A stretch of DNA of 64,000 bases, from contig QANU01029832.1 of the NCBI GenBank assembly GCA_003254905.1, positions 232,868 to 296,867 on the forward strand, read 5' to 3'. Each line of letters begins with the position of its first letter. Within the stretch, counting starts at the first letter, position 1. Positions 33,928 through 47,294 of this stretch are shown here, in pieces. This stretch comes from Nissolia schottii. Lineage: Eukaryota > Streptophyta > Magnoliopsida > Fabales > Fabaceae. The notes beneath the pieces were generated by a model. That model searched no databases, had not been told where the DNA came from, and was given only the letters and a program-made list of their open reading frames with translations. A program made the translations under genes and the position numbers.

Positions 33928-35760
33928 CTTGATGAGATGAGAAGACATGTGAGAGCCTAGCTCGTTTCTTGCCTGCTCTCTGAATTTAACCGCTTGGTAA
34001 CAATCAAGAATGACTTGTTTTTTCAATTTTCTGGAAGCGGAATTAGTAGAGGATGAACCGTCAGTAAAAAAAAAATTGAAATGTTTGCAAATTAAAAGTA
34101 GTGCAAATTTTTAACCAAACGAGAGAATTTGAACCCACTTAATTTACCCGTGTTAAAATTCTATTAATCCACATAAGTAGAGTACACCTTCTCATTTGTG
34201 TGGGTACCGGAGTAAGCACCTATTTATTGAAGTATCATTAACAAGTAATCAATAATCTGCTCAGTTTTGTTGTCTGGTTGATGCTTATAATTGGTTACCA
34301 ACCGCAAAATATGCATTTTCTCATAATTAACATTAAATGATTAGTTGAAGAGCAGACGACCGTCTTTGCAGATATGGGGTTTCAAAAAGCTGCTAGTGCT
34401 GGCTCTGACTGAACCAAGTTATTTAGAACTAACTATTTTCATATTAATATTAGTATCACTGGTCGAATATGTTTAGATTTGCATCAATGTTACGCAGAAC
34501 CAAAAAGTATTACGAGTTTGATTTTGACTGGCCGAAATACCCCATGGATGTTCCTGTTATCAAATGATAAAAAATAAAAAAAATCAACTCTAAGGCTGAT
34601 AACTTAGATTGACCTGTCATTTTGATTTCTAGGATGCAACACGTTTTTGGGTCAATTATTTTGGTGTTATCTTTTCTTGGTCCATCATTATATATATGAT
34701 GTTACTACTGTTGCCTAACTGTCTTTGAAACATTAAATGTCTGGTTGATTGTTGTGATGGTAATCTCCCTACTTTGCTCATAACCTAGTTAATGTTGAAA
34801 GGGGCTGGGTACCAATTAGGCCTTACCAACAAAGGATCATTTTCTCTACCAAATCTATTTAAGAGAAATTATTAAGCTCATGAAGTTTAACATAATCTTA
34901 TATTACCATTATTCTCTAAGATAACTACTAATAGCAGAGGAACGACTATTAGTAGTTACCCTCTCGACATAAGTTTTTATTTCTTAATAAGTATCCTTAA
35001 TTAGCAAACTCTTTTCATTAAAAGAAAAATATTAAGGTCGCGTATGAATCTTTGTAACTAGAATAATAAACAAATAAGAAACTAAGTGCATTTTATTCTT
35101 TAAAAAAAAAAAAAAAACTAAGTGCATGTTTGGAGTGTATGTTAAGGTCTGATATGATAAGAAAAAATTAAAATGAATATAAAATATCTATTTATTTTTA
35201 CATTAGCAAATATATTAGAACAAAATATCTTTGCCAGAAAAAAAAAAATAGAGGATGAGGATGCGTCTAAGTGATAAGATTTGCGGTAATCAGGAGCTGA
35301 GAACCAAGTTTCTAAGCAGAACAAATTTTCCTTTAAAATTACAATTATTTTCCTACTAAAGTCTTACAATTTTTATTTTTATTTTTTCATAAGGTCCATT
35401 AAATTTAAGACAAAGACTAAAATACACCTTATAAATATAGTAAATATAGTGTGTGATGCATCTAATGAACTATGGTGATTCATTTTTGCTTAGTTACACC
35501 AAATATAATTTCAAAAATATAACCAAATACAATCTCAAATGTTTCCCTTTCCTCATCGTTACTATTGCCACCTCGTCGGTTGCCCTTGAGTGTCACCACT
35601 AATCTTGCGAAATCCCTCCCCTCACTACTATACATCTTCCTCTCCTACCATCTTTGGTAATTGGTAGCAACCCTTTGCCTCACCACACCATCGCATTCAT
35701 AACCACTGCCCTCTCTGGCGAGAAAAAAAAAAACATCACCAGAGTACAAAAACATCACCA
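33928..35760. other. Intergenic AT-rich DNA
   Basis: No gene. Poly-A runs at 35100-35117 and near 35240. Nothing else recognised. Confidence 0.5.
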
Positions 35761-35762
35761 CA

Positions 35763-35992
35763 AGAACTGTCATGATGACCATGTTGCAATGAAATTAAAA
35801 TGATGCCTTTGATGCACTAGTTAAGTTTGGTATTTGATGCTCCCCGATTGATTTAGAGTGAAATATTTTTACTTAGCCATAATATTATGTTCCATCCTAA
35901 ATCAATTGGGGAGCATCAAACACCAAATTTAACTGGTGTATCAAAGACATTATTTTAATTTCATTGCAAAATGGTTATCATGACAATTTTAG
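35763..35992. mobile_element. Foldback (MITE-like) palindrome, about 230 bp
   Basis: The left arm (AACTGTCATGATGACCATG, then TTGATGCTCCCC) is mirrored by the right arm (GGGGAGCATCAA, then TGGTTATCATGACAATTTT). Arms of about 90 bp pair nearly throughout around a loop near 35875. No coding capacity; target duplication not resolved. Confidence 0.7.
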
Positions 35993-37825
35993 AATAAATT
36001 AACTTGATATTATGAGAAATAATTACTTTATCATTTCAAAATTTATTATATATTTTTGTCATACTTGGCACTAGATGCATGACACCAAACAATACCAACC
36101 TTTTGGAGGAATTAAATAGAAGTTATAATTATTAAACAAAAATAAAAGTGGTATGAGCACTCGTGCAAGTAAACTATTCAAATATCAAAGTCGTCGGCAA
36201 ATCAGAAATTGGCTCAGAGAAAATTCCAAGCAGAAAACGAAGACATAAATAATTATTCTATGAACACATTAAAATTTGATTAAGATAGATATACTCTATA
36301 TATTATGAACAGTGTGATTTCCAGGCAAGCCTCCAAGGCCATCAAAATCGGCTACGGATTCTTTTACCGAGTCCAACGAGAGAGAGAGAGAGTGTGTGTT
36401 TTGTTTTGATGTTATCATCATTTTAAGCCTAAGTCAAGAACCACCGGCTCATAATAGGCTCAATCTCAAATCTCATCAACAAAAACCAGATAGTCTTATT
36501 CTTAAACCTACATACCATGTAAGAAAATTATCTTACAATTACATCACACTTTTTGTTTTGTTGAAAAATGCTAATTTTTTATTTTTTTTAAATAAAAAGC
36601 CTAACATTTCTTGTTGAGAACAAATGTTTCACATCTTTTGACGCGTGAATTAGGATGTTCAATATAGCCACAATCTAATAGTCTTTCTAATTATTTAAAA
36701 AAGGACAGGCTAAAAAAAATTGTCTCCAAAATATTAAAAACAAATTTATGAAAAATATTAAATTAATATCAAACTAATGATCATTTTAATTATTTAAAAG
36801 TATATAAAAAAACATGTGTTTAATATTAGTTCATTTTTCTCATTAAATAATTAAATAATAAAAATATTATTAAACTAATTAGAATTTACCTTCTAAGGAA
36901 GCTTTGTTTCAAGGTATGTTTACGAGAATGAGCATTTGGGGATGTTTCATTTCTGCATTTGTTTTAAAATATAAAATTTATTCTTGGGAACAAATTATTT
37001 CTAGGAAAACTATCTATCCAAATTTCTATGCATTTCTATTCTCACCTCATAGGTGGAGAATGTTTTATTCAGATGCCACTGGAATGGGAATACTGTATGA
37101 AAAATACTAATTTATCTTTAATTTTATTTTTTTTAAATCATGTAATTAAATTTGTTAAAAATATTTTTGATAATTATTACACATATTTCTAGGAATCTTA
37201 TCACCAATCAAACATGTTTATAATTTATTATTGGGAATCTAAAAAAATATTCTCACAAATTTTAATGGTGAAACAAACAAGTTTTGTAAGATACTCGAGA
37301 ATGACATTTATAAGTATTGTATTCACCCAGAGAATGTGATTGCAAAGCTTGAATCAAATGTTCCTTTATTCCTTTCTTTTCCTTTTCAATTACTAAGAAA
37401 AATATTAACATATTATTTTTATAAATATTTTGATTTGAATTGTAATATCTTTTACAGCATCAAGAATTGTAATATCTTGTATGATCAAATTATTTAAATC
37501 ATTAACATGATTTAATATTTTAAATAAATTTGTAATGTAATAATTTTTTTTTCTGTTTTGTATTGTAATGTAGTGATGCATATTAATGTTAGACACGGAA
37601 CAGTTACAATTTCACAAGTAACATAATATGATTTGCCTTTACTCACCGCCACGCACCAAATAGTCCCCTTACAAGCAGAGCTAATGCTTTACTGGCATTA
37701 CTTATTTTGACTACACATGGCCTTAGAACCATTCCACATTTTACACTATAGTAAATTATTTCATCCATTTTAGTTTATTTGTCCATTTTTTTTGGGTTTT
37801 AATTAATCTATCTATTAAAAATAGG
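35993..37825. other. Intergenic AT-rich DNA
   Basis: No gene. A (GA)n(GT)n microsatellite lies at 36379-36401. Short frames here are low complexity. Confidence 0.5.
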
Positions 37826-38769
37826 GTTGTTTTACTTGAATTTTGATTTTGTGAACCCTTCATCACGTAAATCAAATAGATGTGTGTGATTGAATAATGT
37901 GAATCCTTTTAGTAAAGATGTGGGTTCACGAACGATTTATTGAATTTGATAAACCAGTGTATAGTACAACCAAGATGGTAATAATACAAAGTATCAAGAA
38001 CAAGATGCTAAATTGAAAGAAAATTGCGACCAAACAAAATAGACAACATAAAAGAAAAATCAAGAAAAATGTACAAAGAATGAGAAATTTACTTAGAATC
38101 TCTCACTACTCTTTTATTACTGAGATATAAAGAGACTCGAGTTTTCCTAAGTGAAAAATTCCTCCTTAATTTGGTGCTGGGCATCCCTATTTATAGCATG
38201 TGATAACCTTTTGGATGCTTGCCATGTGTCTTCCCTGGTGGTTTGAAGCTTGCTCTTCAGAACTCCACTATCCCATTTTCCTTGTATTCCGCGACGTGGG
38301 TAATTATTTGACTTCTAAAGTTGAGCACTTTCTCTAATAACAGTCGCACATTGCTGGAGCTCTCGTCCCTCTTGATAGTGATTGTCTAACGAGATTTGAA
38401 TTCTTCACTATGTCTCCCTATTTTTTGAAAGGTCGAACTTTTCATAGGATGTAAGAAATTTTTCAAGATATGTTTTGGGTCTATTTCACCCATCGACCAA
38501 TAATGATTTGATTGTTTCATCCTGTTTCTGCTTCTCTCTTTTATTTGTCATCCCTTTATTGTTAATAAGAGATATTTGACACATTCATGGCTTCGGTCAA
38601 CAACCTTTCTTTCCTTATCTGAAGTTGACATAAAGTCGACTGAGCCTTTTGCTTAGGGTCGACTGATGTGTTCGACCATACTCTTTTTTCTGTGAACTCA
38701 TTCGATTCATTCTCGGTCACCTTGTTATGAATTTACTTTATTGTCCTTAATGTATCTTTTTGTCATTAC
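37826..38769 (-). repeat. LTR-like repeat, sister of 62811-63790
   Basis: Blocks such as CCTTTTAGTAAAGATGTGG (37905) and AGAACTCCACT (38258) recur in the same order and direction at 62891 and 63279. The other copy abuts a gag-like frame on the minus strand, so both are read as minus-strand LTRs. This copy has no internal part and is probably a solo LTR. Confidence 0.55.
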
Positions 38770-39411
38770 AAGGGTTAAATGCAATTTACTTTCTTTTACT
38801 ATGATTAATTTTCACTTTCCTAAATTTTAAAAGAGTGCAATTTAACATCATAAGATTTTCAAATGGTTTAAAATAAACCCTTATGCTAATTCCCTTCATC
38901 TAAAGTGACAAAATTTTCATAATTAAAAAATTAACACTAACATTAATAAAACAAAAAAAAATGTCTCATCTCCTTTGTTAGCCATAACGACCATGGACTT
39001 CACACACCCCCACTTCCCTTATAAGTGCATCCCCGTCAGTCCACCTTCCTCCCACCCATACTTTCTCGATCTCTCTCCTCACTCCTTCCTCATACCAACC
39101 ACAACAATCGCCAACAGTGAAGCTCGTCAAACCCAAAACTCTTGAGCTCTTTCCAAAACGCCTCTTCCTCTCCTCAAAGAAGGACTCTCCATTCTCTCCA
39201 AATCATATCTGCCCTCCTTCAAATCTGGAAGTGGTGATGATGATGAGCGAGGTTGACGTTGATAGCCACAACCACAATTAGCGTCGAGGCGCTGTTCGAG
39301 AGGGAGACAAGGTCACCCATACCTTATGGTGTCAAATTGCACTTTTTTAAAACTCACGAGATTAAGTGCACATTGATCATAGTGCAAGGGAGTAAATTGC
39401 ATTTAACCCTT
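38770..39411. mobile_element. Mutator-like element with long TIRs and gene-like interior (Pack-MULE-like)
   Basis: The outer 21 bp at 38770-38790 and 39391-39411 are perfect inverted repeats (core GGGTTAAATGCAATTTACT), and complementarity continues with mismatches for about 85 bp. The interior (38990-39325) is C-rich, with promoter/5' UTR-like CT runs and a short gene-like stretch, unlike the AT-rich flanks. No 9-bp target duplication was seen. Confidence 0.6.
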
Positions 39412-39821
39412 TAAAATACCAAAATGTCAAAATATCATTAATATTTCGTTTAATATTACCTTTTGACAGAGATGTGCATGGTTATCAAACTCGCGAGTTT
39501 AAGTAAGTACGTGGAGCCTCCATAAACTCGAATTGTAAACTCGTATGAATTTACTTATTATTAAAAAAATATTTTAAAAAATTACTATGCTACAAAAATA
39601 TATCTAATAAAACTTAAAATTCATAAATACATTTACCTCCATAACAAAACACAAATAAAGATGAAATATATGAGTTCTAAGTTCAATTCATACATAATAC
39701 ATATGTTTGAACCAGAACATATCCTCCTCCACATAAACTTAATGACAATCAAAATCTATCAACATAAGAGAGAGGCGGTGTGTTGAGAAACTAACATAGC
39801 AAATGTATATAAAGAACAATG

Positions 39822-40130
39822 TCACTCATTCTTGACAGAAGTAGCCTGCTTCAAGCCGACAACAAAGAATTCAGTGATGACTTCGAGAGGCACACCCTTC
39901 ATTTTTGGAACCTTCAAGAACGCAAATATCAGGAGATGACACACAATAGCATAAACACTGAAGATACTAGCGAGTTCCTTAGTACTGACCATCACAGGAA
40001 GCGAGTATGTGACGATGTTTTCTCCAATCCAAAACACTAAAGCACAAATAGTGATGCAGAGGCCACGCAACCTAGTGGGAAAGATCCCTGAGCAAAAGAT
40101 GAAATACATACGAATACGATGGATTAGCGA
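39822..40130 (-). pseudogene. Relic of a tonoplast sugar transporter (TST/TMT) C-terminus
   Basis: On the minus strand the frame gives FPTRLRGLCITICALVFWI, then LPVMVS, FSVYAIVC and FLKVPKMKGVPLEVITEFF, matching the last two helices and the cytosolic tail of plant tonoplast monosaccharide transporters. The canonical tail motif PETKG reads PKMKG. The part just upstream has lost similarity, and the rest of the transporter is missing. Only the last-exon region is present, so it is a fragment, not a gene. Confidence 0.7.
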
Positions 40131-40296
40131 CGGAACACAAGCAACAACGGAGTACAATGGCACGACGAAATACAATTGCAAGCACAGTTATAAATGATAA
40201 CTCTAAAACACTCAAATGACCTAAATCTAAAATTTTTGTTAAGGACGTACTTGGTCTGTTACTTAGATCACTCAACTCGACCTCCCCTGTACACAT

Positions 40297-41025
40297 GATA
40301 TTAGCCTATTTGTATAAGTAGCCTATTTAATATATTTACCAAAATAAAGTCATTTTTTTAATCTGTGTGTAAACTCTAAATTGGAAGGTAAATTAAAACG
40401 TAAGGAGTATTATTTTATTTTACATTTTTTATAAGATTTAATAATAATAATAATAATAATAATAATCATTATTACTAATATTTTGTATTCATAATACTTA
40501 AATTTAAAATTTTATTTTAAAAATTAAATATCACATTACTTAAATTAATTATTATCAATATAATTACTATGTATTAACTGTGCAAAATTTTAAAACTTTT
40601 TACATTATAAACTAATCAAATTATTTGATATATATAATTATTTTAAGTGCTATTTTTCTTTATATGAGAATATTTTGACTGAACTGCTACGTGAAAAAAT
40701 ACTTTACCGTCTGTGTCCATAACAATTAGTAAACTCCCTTAGATATTAGACTTGTGGGCGTACGCGCTTTCAAATCCTCTTGTTCTTAGTCAGAAGCATT
40801 GTTTCCGAGACCACCTTCTCCTTTCGCCATTTCTACAACATTTCATTTTCCCCTCAATTTCTTCCTTTTTTTATCTCTTGCGATACTCTCGAAGACTTGT
40901 TCGTTTTAGATTCCATTAAGCTCTCTCTTCAAAGTTCGATCGATCCTTTCAACAAAAGAAAAACTCAATCCGTGTTCTTCTTCCACTTTTATTTTTTTGT
41001 TTGACGTTTGATACACAGCAAAACC
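40297..41025. other. Promoter and 5' leader of the LRR pseudokinase gene
   Basis: AT-rich DNA with an (AAT)n run at 40440-40467. C/T-rich leader DNA (40795-40985) precedes the start codon, as is common in plant 5' UTRs. Confidence 0.5.
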
Positions 41026-44000
41026 ATGAAGAAGAACTGGAAATTCAGCCGCTTCAAAGATCTTCGTGCAGTTCTGAGCCTTCTAGCGTTGTGCTTCTTG
41101 TTTCAGAGCTTTGGTCTCTGCTACTCTCTGAACGAAGAAGGTATGATACACTGTTTTTTCTTTTTTTTTTTTTTCTTTTTTTGAAATTTTGGTGGTTGTT
41201 GTTGTGGAATCTTTTGTTAATTGTAAGGTTTAAAGTGAAAAAAGGGTTCAATTTGTGCAGGTGAAACTCTTTTGAAGTTGAAGCAAAGGATTGTGAGCGA
41301 CCCTTTTGCTGCTTTGTCAGATTGGGTTGATGATGAAGTAGCAGTTGACCCTTGTAATTGGTTCGGAATTGAATGCTCTGATGGAAAAGTTGTGGCCTTG
41401 TAAGTGCTGATTTGGTCTTCATATGAGAGATCCAAGTTTAAATTACCTATATTTTCTCTGTATTATTGGTTAAATTGTTTTGCTCAATGATATTTTGAGA
41501 TTGGGCTCCAAAAACATATTTTGGCGTTTTATTGTTATTGAACTTGTGGAGTGCTTAATCGTGAGAAATTACTTTTCTGTTGTCCAGGAATTTGAAAGAC
41601 CTTTGTCTTGGAGGAAATCTGGCGCCTGAGCTCGGGAACCTTGTTCATATGAAGTCCATGTGAGCAATTGTTTGTTAGTTGGTTGCAATGTGCATTGCGG
41701 TTTCTTACAGATTCGAATGTTTTCTACTGCCTAGTAACTTTTTGACGAATATGTTGCAGTATTTTGCGGAACAATTCTTTTTATGGGGTCATCCCTGAAG
41801 GTATTGTGCACTTGAAAGAATTGGAGGTTTTGGATTTGGGCTACAACAACTTCAGTGGACCTCTACCTGCAGATCTCGGGAGTAATATTTCGTTATCAAT
41901 CCTGTAGGATAATACTCTTTGGGCAATTCAATTTACATTTTTTGATTTTTCAAACTTCTTTTGCTGCTATTTACATCTTCATTTTTCAGTTTGCTGGACA
42001 ACAATGATCTTCTAGGCGGTTTCTCTCCTGAAATTAATCAGTTGAATATGCTTTCTGAATCTCAAGTAGATGAAAACCAACTGATTCGTGCAGATCAATT
42101 GCGAGCTTGTACAGGAAGATACAACACACGGTATGTTATTAGACATTTGAAAGGTGGTCCTCTTTATTGAAGTGTTATAATTCATGATAGTCTTTCACAT
42201 ATATCTCGTGTACTTGTTTTCTATTGTCTATGTAGTCCATTTTATTCTATTGTGTCATAAACTTCACTCTTTCGTCATTGTTTGAAGGTTTGTTGGCCGA
42301 AGCAGGAAAAGTTTTCGGCGCCTACTGCGGCGCCTACTGCGATTTCGCAGAACTAGCGAAGATATTCATAATCGTGCTGCAACTAATCCACCTAGCCTTG
42401 CTCCATCCCCTCAGCCAGATCCTCCTTCAGCTTCCCCTCAGCCAGGTCCGGCCTCTCCATCCCCTCAGCCAGATCCGCCTTCACCTTCCCCAACTGCCTC
42501 AGCAGCACCACCATTAGTGCAGAGGCCACCTTCTCCAAATAGAAAGGATTCTTCTCCTCCTTCTCCTCTCCCAACTTCAGGCTCTGGATCATCATCAAAG
42601 AACCATCATGTCCCTATCATGGCTGGAGTTATGGGCAGCGCTGTATTTCTTATTATTTCAAGCATTGGCATCTATCTCTGCAAAACCAACAAGGTAGCTA
42701 CTGTAAAACCTTGGGCTACGGGGTTAAGTGGACAGCTTCAAAAGGCATTTGTGACAGGTAAATCTAAGCATTTTTCCTCTTCTAATTAATGAAATAATGC
42801 AATTGATGAAAACAGAAGGTACTTGCACACACACACACACACTCACTGCTTCAGGATTCCTGAAGCATCAGAAAGATAGGAGAGAAACTTAAATATTTTT
42901 TCATTGGGTCCTTGGTCATCAATTTGATCTGCTTGAATGTTTGTTCTCCCTTGACTTCTATCTATATTACTTATGTTTTATTTCATCATATGTAAGATTT
43001 CTGCATTTGTGCGTGCATGACATAGTTTTGCATTTTCAGGCGTGCCAAAGTTAAAGAGATCAGAGCTTGAAGCTGCATGTGAAGATTTTAGTAATGTAAT
43101 TGGTACTTCATCCATTGGTACAGTGTACAAAGGGACTTTATCTAGCGGTGTTGAAATAGCTGTAGCATCTGTATCGATTACCTCGTCCAAGAATTGGACA
43201 AAGACTTCTGAAGTCCTATTTAGGAAGAAGGTATATCATCACTAAAAGGGCGAAACAAATTATTTGTAGGATTTCAATTTAAGAAGTTTTATTGGTACTA
43301 ACTTTTTAAGCAATATTGGTTTCAGATAGATACATTATCAAAAATGAACCACAAGAATTTCGTAAATCTTCTTGGATATTGCGAAGAAGAAGAGCCTTTC
43401 ACCAGAATGGTGGTTTTTGAATATGCGCCAAATGGAACATTCTTTGAGCATTTGCACGGTGAGTACCAATTATTTTAGTGCTATTATTACATAGAATGTA
43501 AATTGATGATTGAGTATCCCCTTTTCAGATCAACAACTTTCTACTCCCTTGGTTTTATATACTTCCAGTTTCTGGTCAATAAGTTTTGTCTGTAGATACA
43601 TTCAGTTTATTGTAGTCTCCAACTACTCTAATGTTATTCATTAGGGCATGGTTCTATGACTTACGGTAGAAATTAGATAATAAAGATGCTTTTGTCTATC
43701 AACCTCTTGTGGGTTTTCTGATTGCATGCCAGGACAGATTAGAACTTAAAAGGGTATGAAGGAGAGCCCAAAAAAAACTGACTCTCATCTAACCATGTTT
43801 ATAATGCTCATAATTGTCCATCATCTTGTTTTTCAAGGAATAATTTGGGACGTTATAGTGTAGTTTAACCAAAGATAACTTACTAAATTAATAGTTCTGC
43901 ACTTTTTGAATACTATGTGTGAGAAATTGAGTTCACAAATATTTGTTGCTTGGAAGTTAGATGCATGCTCTCCCTACTCTACTATGTGTTATATTTTCTC

Positions 44001-44678
44001 CTCTGGAAGCAAGAATAGTTGCTTTTGGTGTTATAGTTGGAATATTGAAACTGGCTGATGTATTTGATTTTGTTGGGAATCCCAGTTAAAGAAGCTGAGC
44101 ACTTGGAATGGGCAACAAGACTTCGAGTTGCCATGGGCATGGCTTACTGCTTGCAACACATGCACCAGTTGGACCCCCCTATGGTGCACGGCGACCTGAA
44201 TTCTTCAGCCGTCCAACTCACCGACGACTATGCTGCCAAACTAGTGGACTTGAGTTTCTTGAGTGAAATAGCTTCATCTGAAACCAAAGCAAGCTCAAGC
44301 AAACACAATGGCATTACATTGGCTAGTAACGTTTACAACTTCGGTGTTATATTATTTGAAATGGTGACAGGCCGGCTCCCTTATTCAGCGGATAACGAAG
44401 GCTCTCTCGAAGACTGGGCATCGCACTATTTACAAGGGGACCGACCCCTCAAAGAGATGGCTGATCCAACGTTGTTGTCTTTCCAAGAACAACAGCTCGA
44501 AGAAGTCGCTGCTTTGATACAATCTTGTGTCCATCCTGATCCAGAGCAAAGACCAACAATGAAAGAAGTGAGTGAGAGATTGAGAGCGGTAACAAGAATA
44601 ACACCAGAAGCAGCTGTTCCCAAACTTTCGCCACTTTGGTGGGCAGAGCTCGAGATTTCTTCGGCGGATGCAAGCTGA
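41026..44678 (+). CDS. LRR receptor-like pseudokinase, MRH1/LRR-VI type
   Basis: A plasma-membrane receptor-like protein, 665 aa from nine exons: 41026-41140, 41261-41399, 41588-41659, 41760-41903, 41990-42130, 42288-42757, 43040-43230, 43326-43458, 44086-44678. Order: signal peptide (to about 34), LRR N-cap with DPCNWFGIEC, four to five LRRs on 72-bp or 144-bp exons, a Pro/Ser stem with SPQPDPP repeats, membrane helix (about 314-335), kinase-like domain (361-640). The kinase core is degenerate: the ATP-binding Lys position reads EIAVASV, the HRD motif reads HGD and the DFG motif reads DLS. Catalysis is unlikely; signalling by scaffold is inferred. MRH1 and MDIS receptors are known relatives (root hair shape, pollen-tube reception). 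Which one is closest cannot be told here. Confidence 0.92.
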
Positions 44679-45119
44679 AAACCCGGAAAATCAGATGATG
44701 GTTAAGTATGGAGATTTTACACCATTCTCATCCTTTTTCCATCCGTGGAAGGAACAGAAAAAAAAGCACTCGTCTTGTATCTATTGTAGGAGAGTGGCCA
44801 ATCACAAGTACATAAGGGAGATTAAAAAAAGTGGTTCTTTTTTTTTTTTTTTTTGGGGGCTACGTTTAATTATGGTTTATGATATTGCACTAACAAAAAG
44901 GTGTCATACATCAGTTAATTTCATTGCTCTATCATTTTATTTGGTGAATTAAAAATTTAAAGGTAATTTTGTTTTAATTATATTCCTTTCAACTATCCCT
45001 CTCTCTTGGGGGTACAAGAGTTGAGTCGTTGTATGTGAGGCTTTTGAAATAGTGAGTGTGAGACATAGCTAGTTTTAGTCATATAATAATAAAATAAAAA
45101 TGCTGTGTACATTCAATTT
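44679..45119. other. 3' flank of the pseudokinase gene
   Basis: Contains a poly-T run (44838-44854) and AT-rich DNA; no gene seen. Confidence 0.5.
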
Positions 45120-45149
45120 CATAAACTTATATATACACCATTTAAATTA

Positions 45150-45620
45150 GGTAATTAATAATTATTATACGTATACAATACAGTTTTTTAAAATAGAGCA
45201 CAAACTTAAAGTCGTTAAAATACAAACATTATATGCATTAAAACACAAATTTTATACGCATTAATGCACAAACTTTATGTGCATTCATGTATAATTATTA
45301 TTTGTACTACACTACAAATTCATAGTTTAGAGTTATATACCATTTGAACTTTATTTAAAAATACACAAACATTATAAATAGTAATGCACAAGCATTACAA
45401 AATTATCAAAGTGTTTTACAATCTGAACTTTATTAAAAAAATGCACAAACATTATACATAATAATGCACAAATTTTATTTCTACGAGTACTCAAACGTTA
45501 CAAACTTGTAAATGATATTCTTAATAATATTTAATTAAGTGCACAAACATTATAGTTGTTAAAACATCAACTTTATGTATATAAGTATGAAGTGTATGTA
45601 TGATGTATGTTTTTGAGTGT
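45150..45620. repeat. Degenerate direct repeats of GCACAAACATTATA
   Basis: Variants of this 14-base word (GCACAAACTTTAT, GCACAAGCATTAC and so on) appear about a dozen times at irregular spacing. It is not a clean tandem array; origin unknown, possibly a DNA element. Confidence 0.6.
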
Positions 45621-46145
45621 ACGTATAATGGAACTCATAATAAAAAATGATTGAATAACATCGTAAAACTCTTAGCCACTTGCTATTATGACCGTGCATA
45701 ACATTTAATTTTTATTTTTTTTAGTAATACTATAATTTAATATACTACAATTTGTTCTGAACAACAAATTGTTACATGACCATAGTCACGCCTACTTTTA
45801 TTGGCCAAAACTGCTGCAGGGAAGCATGAGGGCCTTTCATTTACAAATGTTGGTAGCTGTGTTTGGAAAATAGAGGGTAACGGGTGGCGGTGTGACGAAG
45901 TTGAAGTTTGATAATACTATTAATTGATAAGGTCAAAGTCATATCTAGAGGGCTTGTTTAATTATCAACCTTGGAGTATTGAACAAGGTTTGTTAGCAAA
46001 ACTTAAGAAATGGGTGCATTCTATTCTATGATGGAACCCATTTCTTTAATATCACGTCATGCTACCTCTATTTGGAGTTAAAATCGAGTTAAAAATTACT
46101 CATTTTGTCATTATTCATTAAATCTGTTTATAAACATTTGCACTT

Positions 46146-47051
46146 AGTCTCGTTTGGTACCCAGTATATAATAAGATTTGATAGTATTAGACATGATAAT
46201 ATAAGACTTGATAGTATAGTATAAAAAATTTATTGTATAAATTTATATACTATCATATTTTTGGTGAGTCACATTTAATTAGATGATTTTATCATATTCA
46301 ATCTTTGTAGTATTAATTTATAATTAATACCGAAACAATGAAAAATAAAAATAAAAAACAGACATTTTCTAAATCATAATCTTTCATGATTATTTGAGAA
46401 AAAAAATTAGATAAACCTAGAATAATATTCAAGCCTTCCAAAAATACTTATTATAAAAGACAATTTTTTTCACCAAAATTGAAAAGGGTTTATTGTAGAG
46501 CTTACAAAACAAATAATCCAAAGCAAAGTTTTCAAATTTTGCATAAACTCGAATCAAGAAAGAAAATTTTATTTTTCTCCAAAAATAATTTTTTTTATTT
46601 CTTTGAGTCAAATTGATAATTGAAAAAAAAATGAACATGAGGTTTGTAAATAGTTTTTGAATTGATATGTGCATAATTTTTTGCTCTATGTGCTTTGAAT
46701 TACTAAATGGTATTCGATTTGAAGATAAGACAAAAACAAAAACAAAGACAATAGTCATGAGAAGAGAAAGAGAGAAGAAAAGATAATGTAATGATGATGA
46801 TTGATGATTATACGATGATGGAAAGGGAAAAAGGGGATAAATATGAATAATTTAAGATTTAGTAAAAAATAATAATACTATAAGGTCTAATCAGGTCTTA
46901 GGAGACATGATAAATTAATACAACAATCATAGGACAAAAATGGATAAAACCCTGTTATATTATCTTATGTTACACTAAACATATGGTAAAAACTAAATTT
47001 TTTAAGTATTAATTAATACTATCATGTCTTATACGGCAAAACAAATAGGGA
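46146..47051. mobile_element. Possible non-autonomous TIR element
   Basis: The left end CTTAGTC...GATAGTATTA and the right end TAATACTATC...GACTAAG are inverted over about 45 bp with gaps. The interior is AT-rich without coding capacity. No target duplication found. Confidence 0.4.
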
Positions 47052-47294
47052 CTAAGACTCCTTTACATTTTAATTTTGTAAAATAGCCCTTAAATATTTC
47101 CTCAACTGGAGAAGAAAGACAAGAACCCTCAACGTCAAATGTGACTTTCATCCATATTAGCTCTATCACTATCATCTCTTAGTGTATGTCATTTTACAAT
47201 TTGCTTGGTTTTTCTTCCAATTTAGAGGATTTATATATTATATATGTATTACCAATTGAGTTTTGTTTATCTCATTATATGAGCTCCTTTGCAG

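Noticed and set aside
45150-45620. CRISPR-like array
   Set aside because: The repeated word varies in sequence and spacing and this is a plant nuclear region; it is a degenerate repeat.
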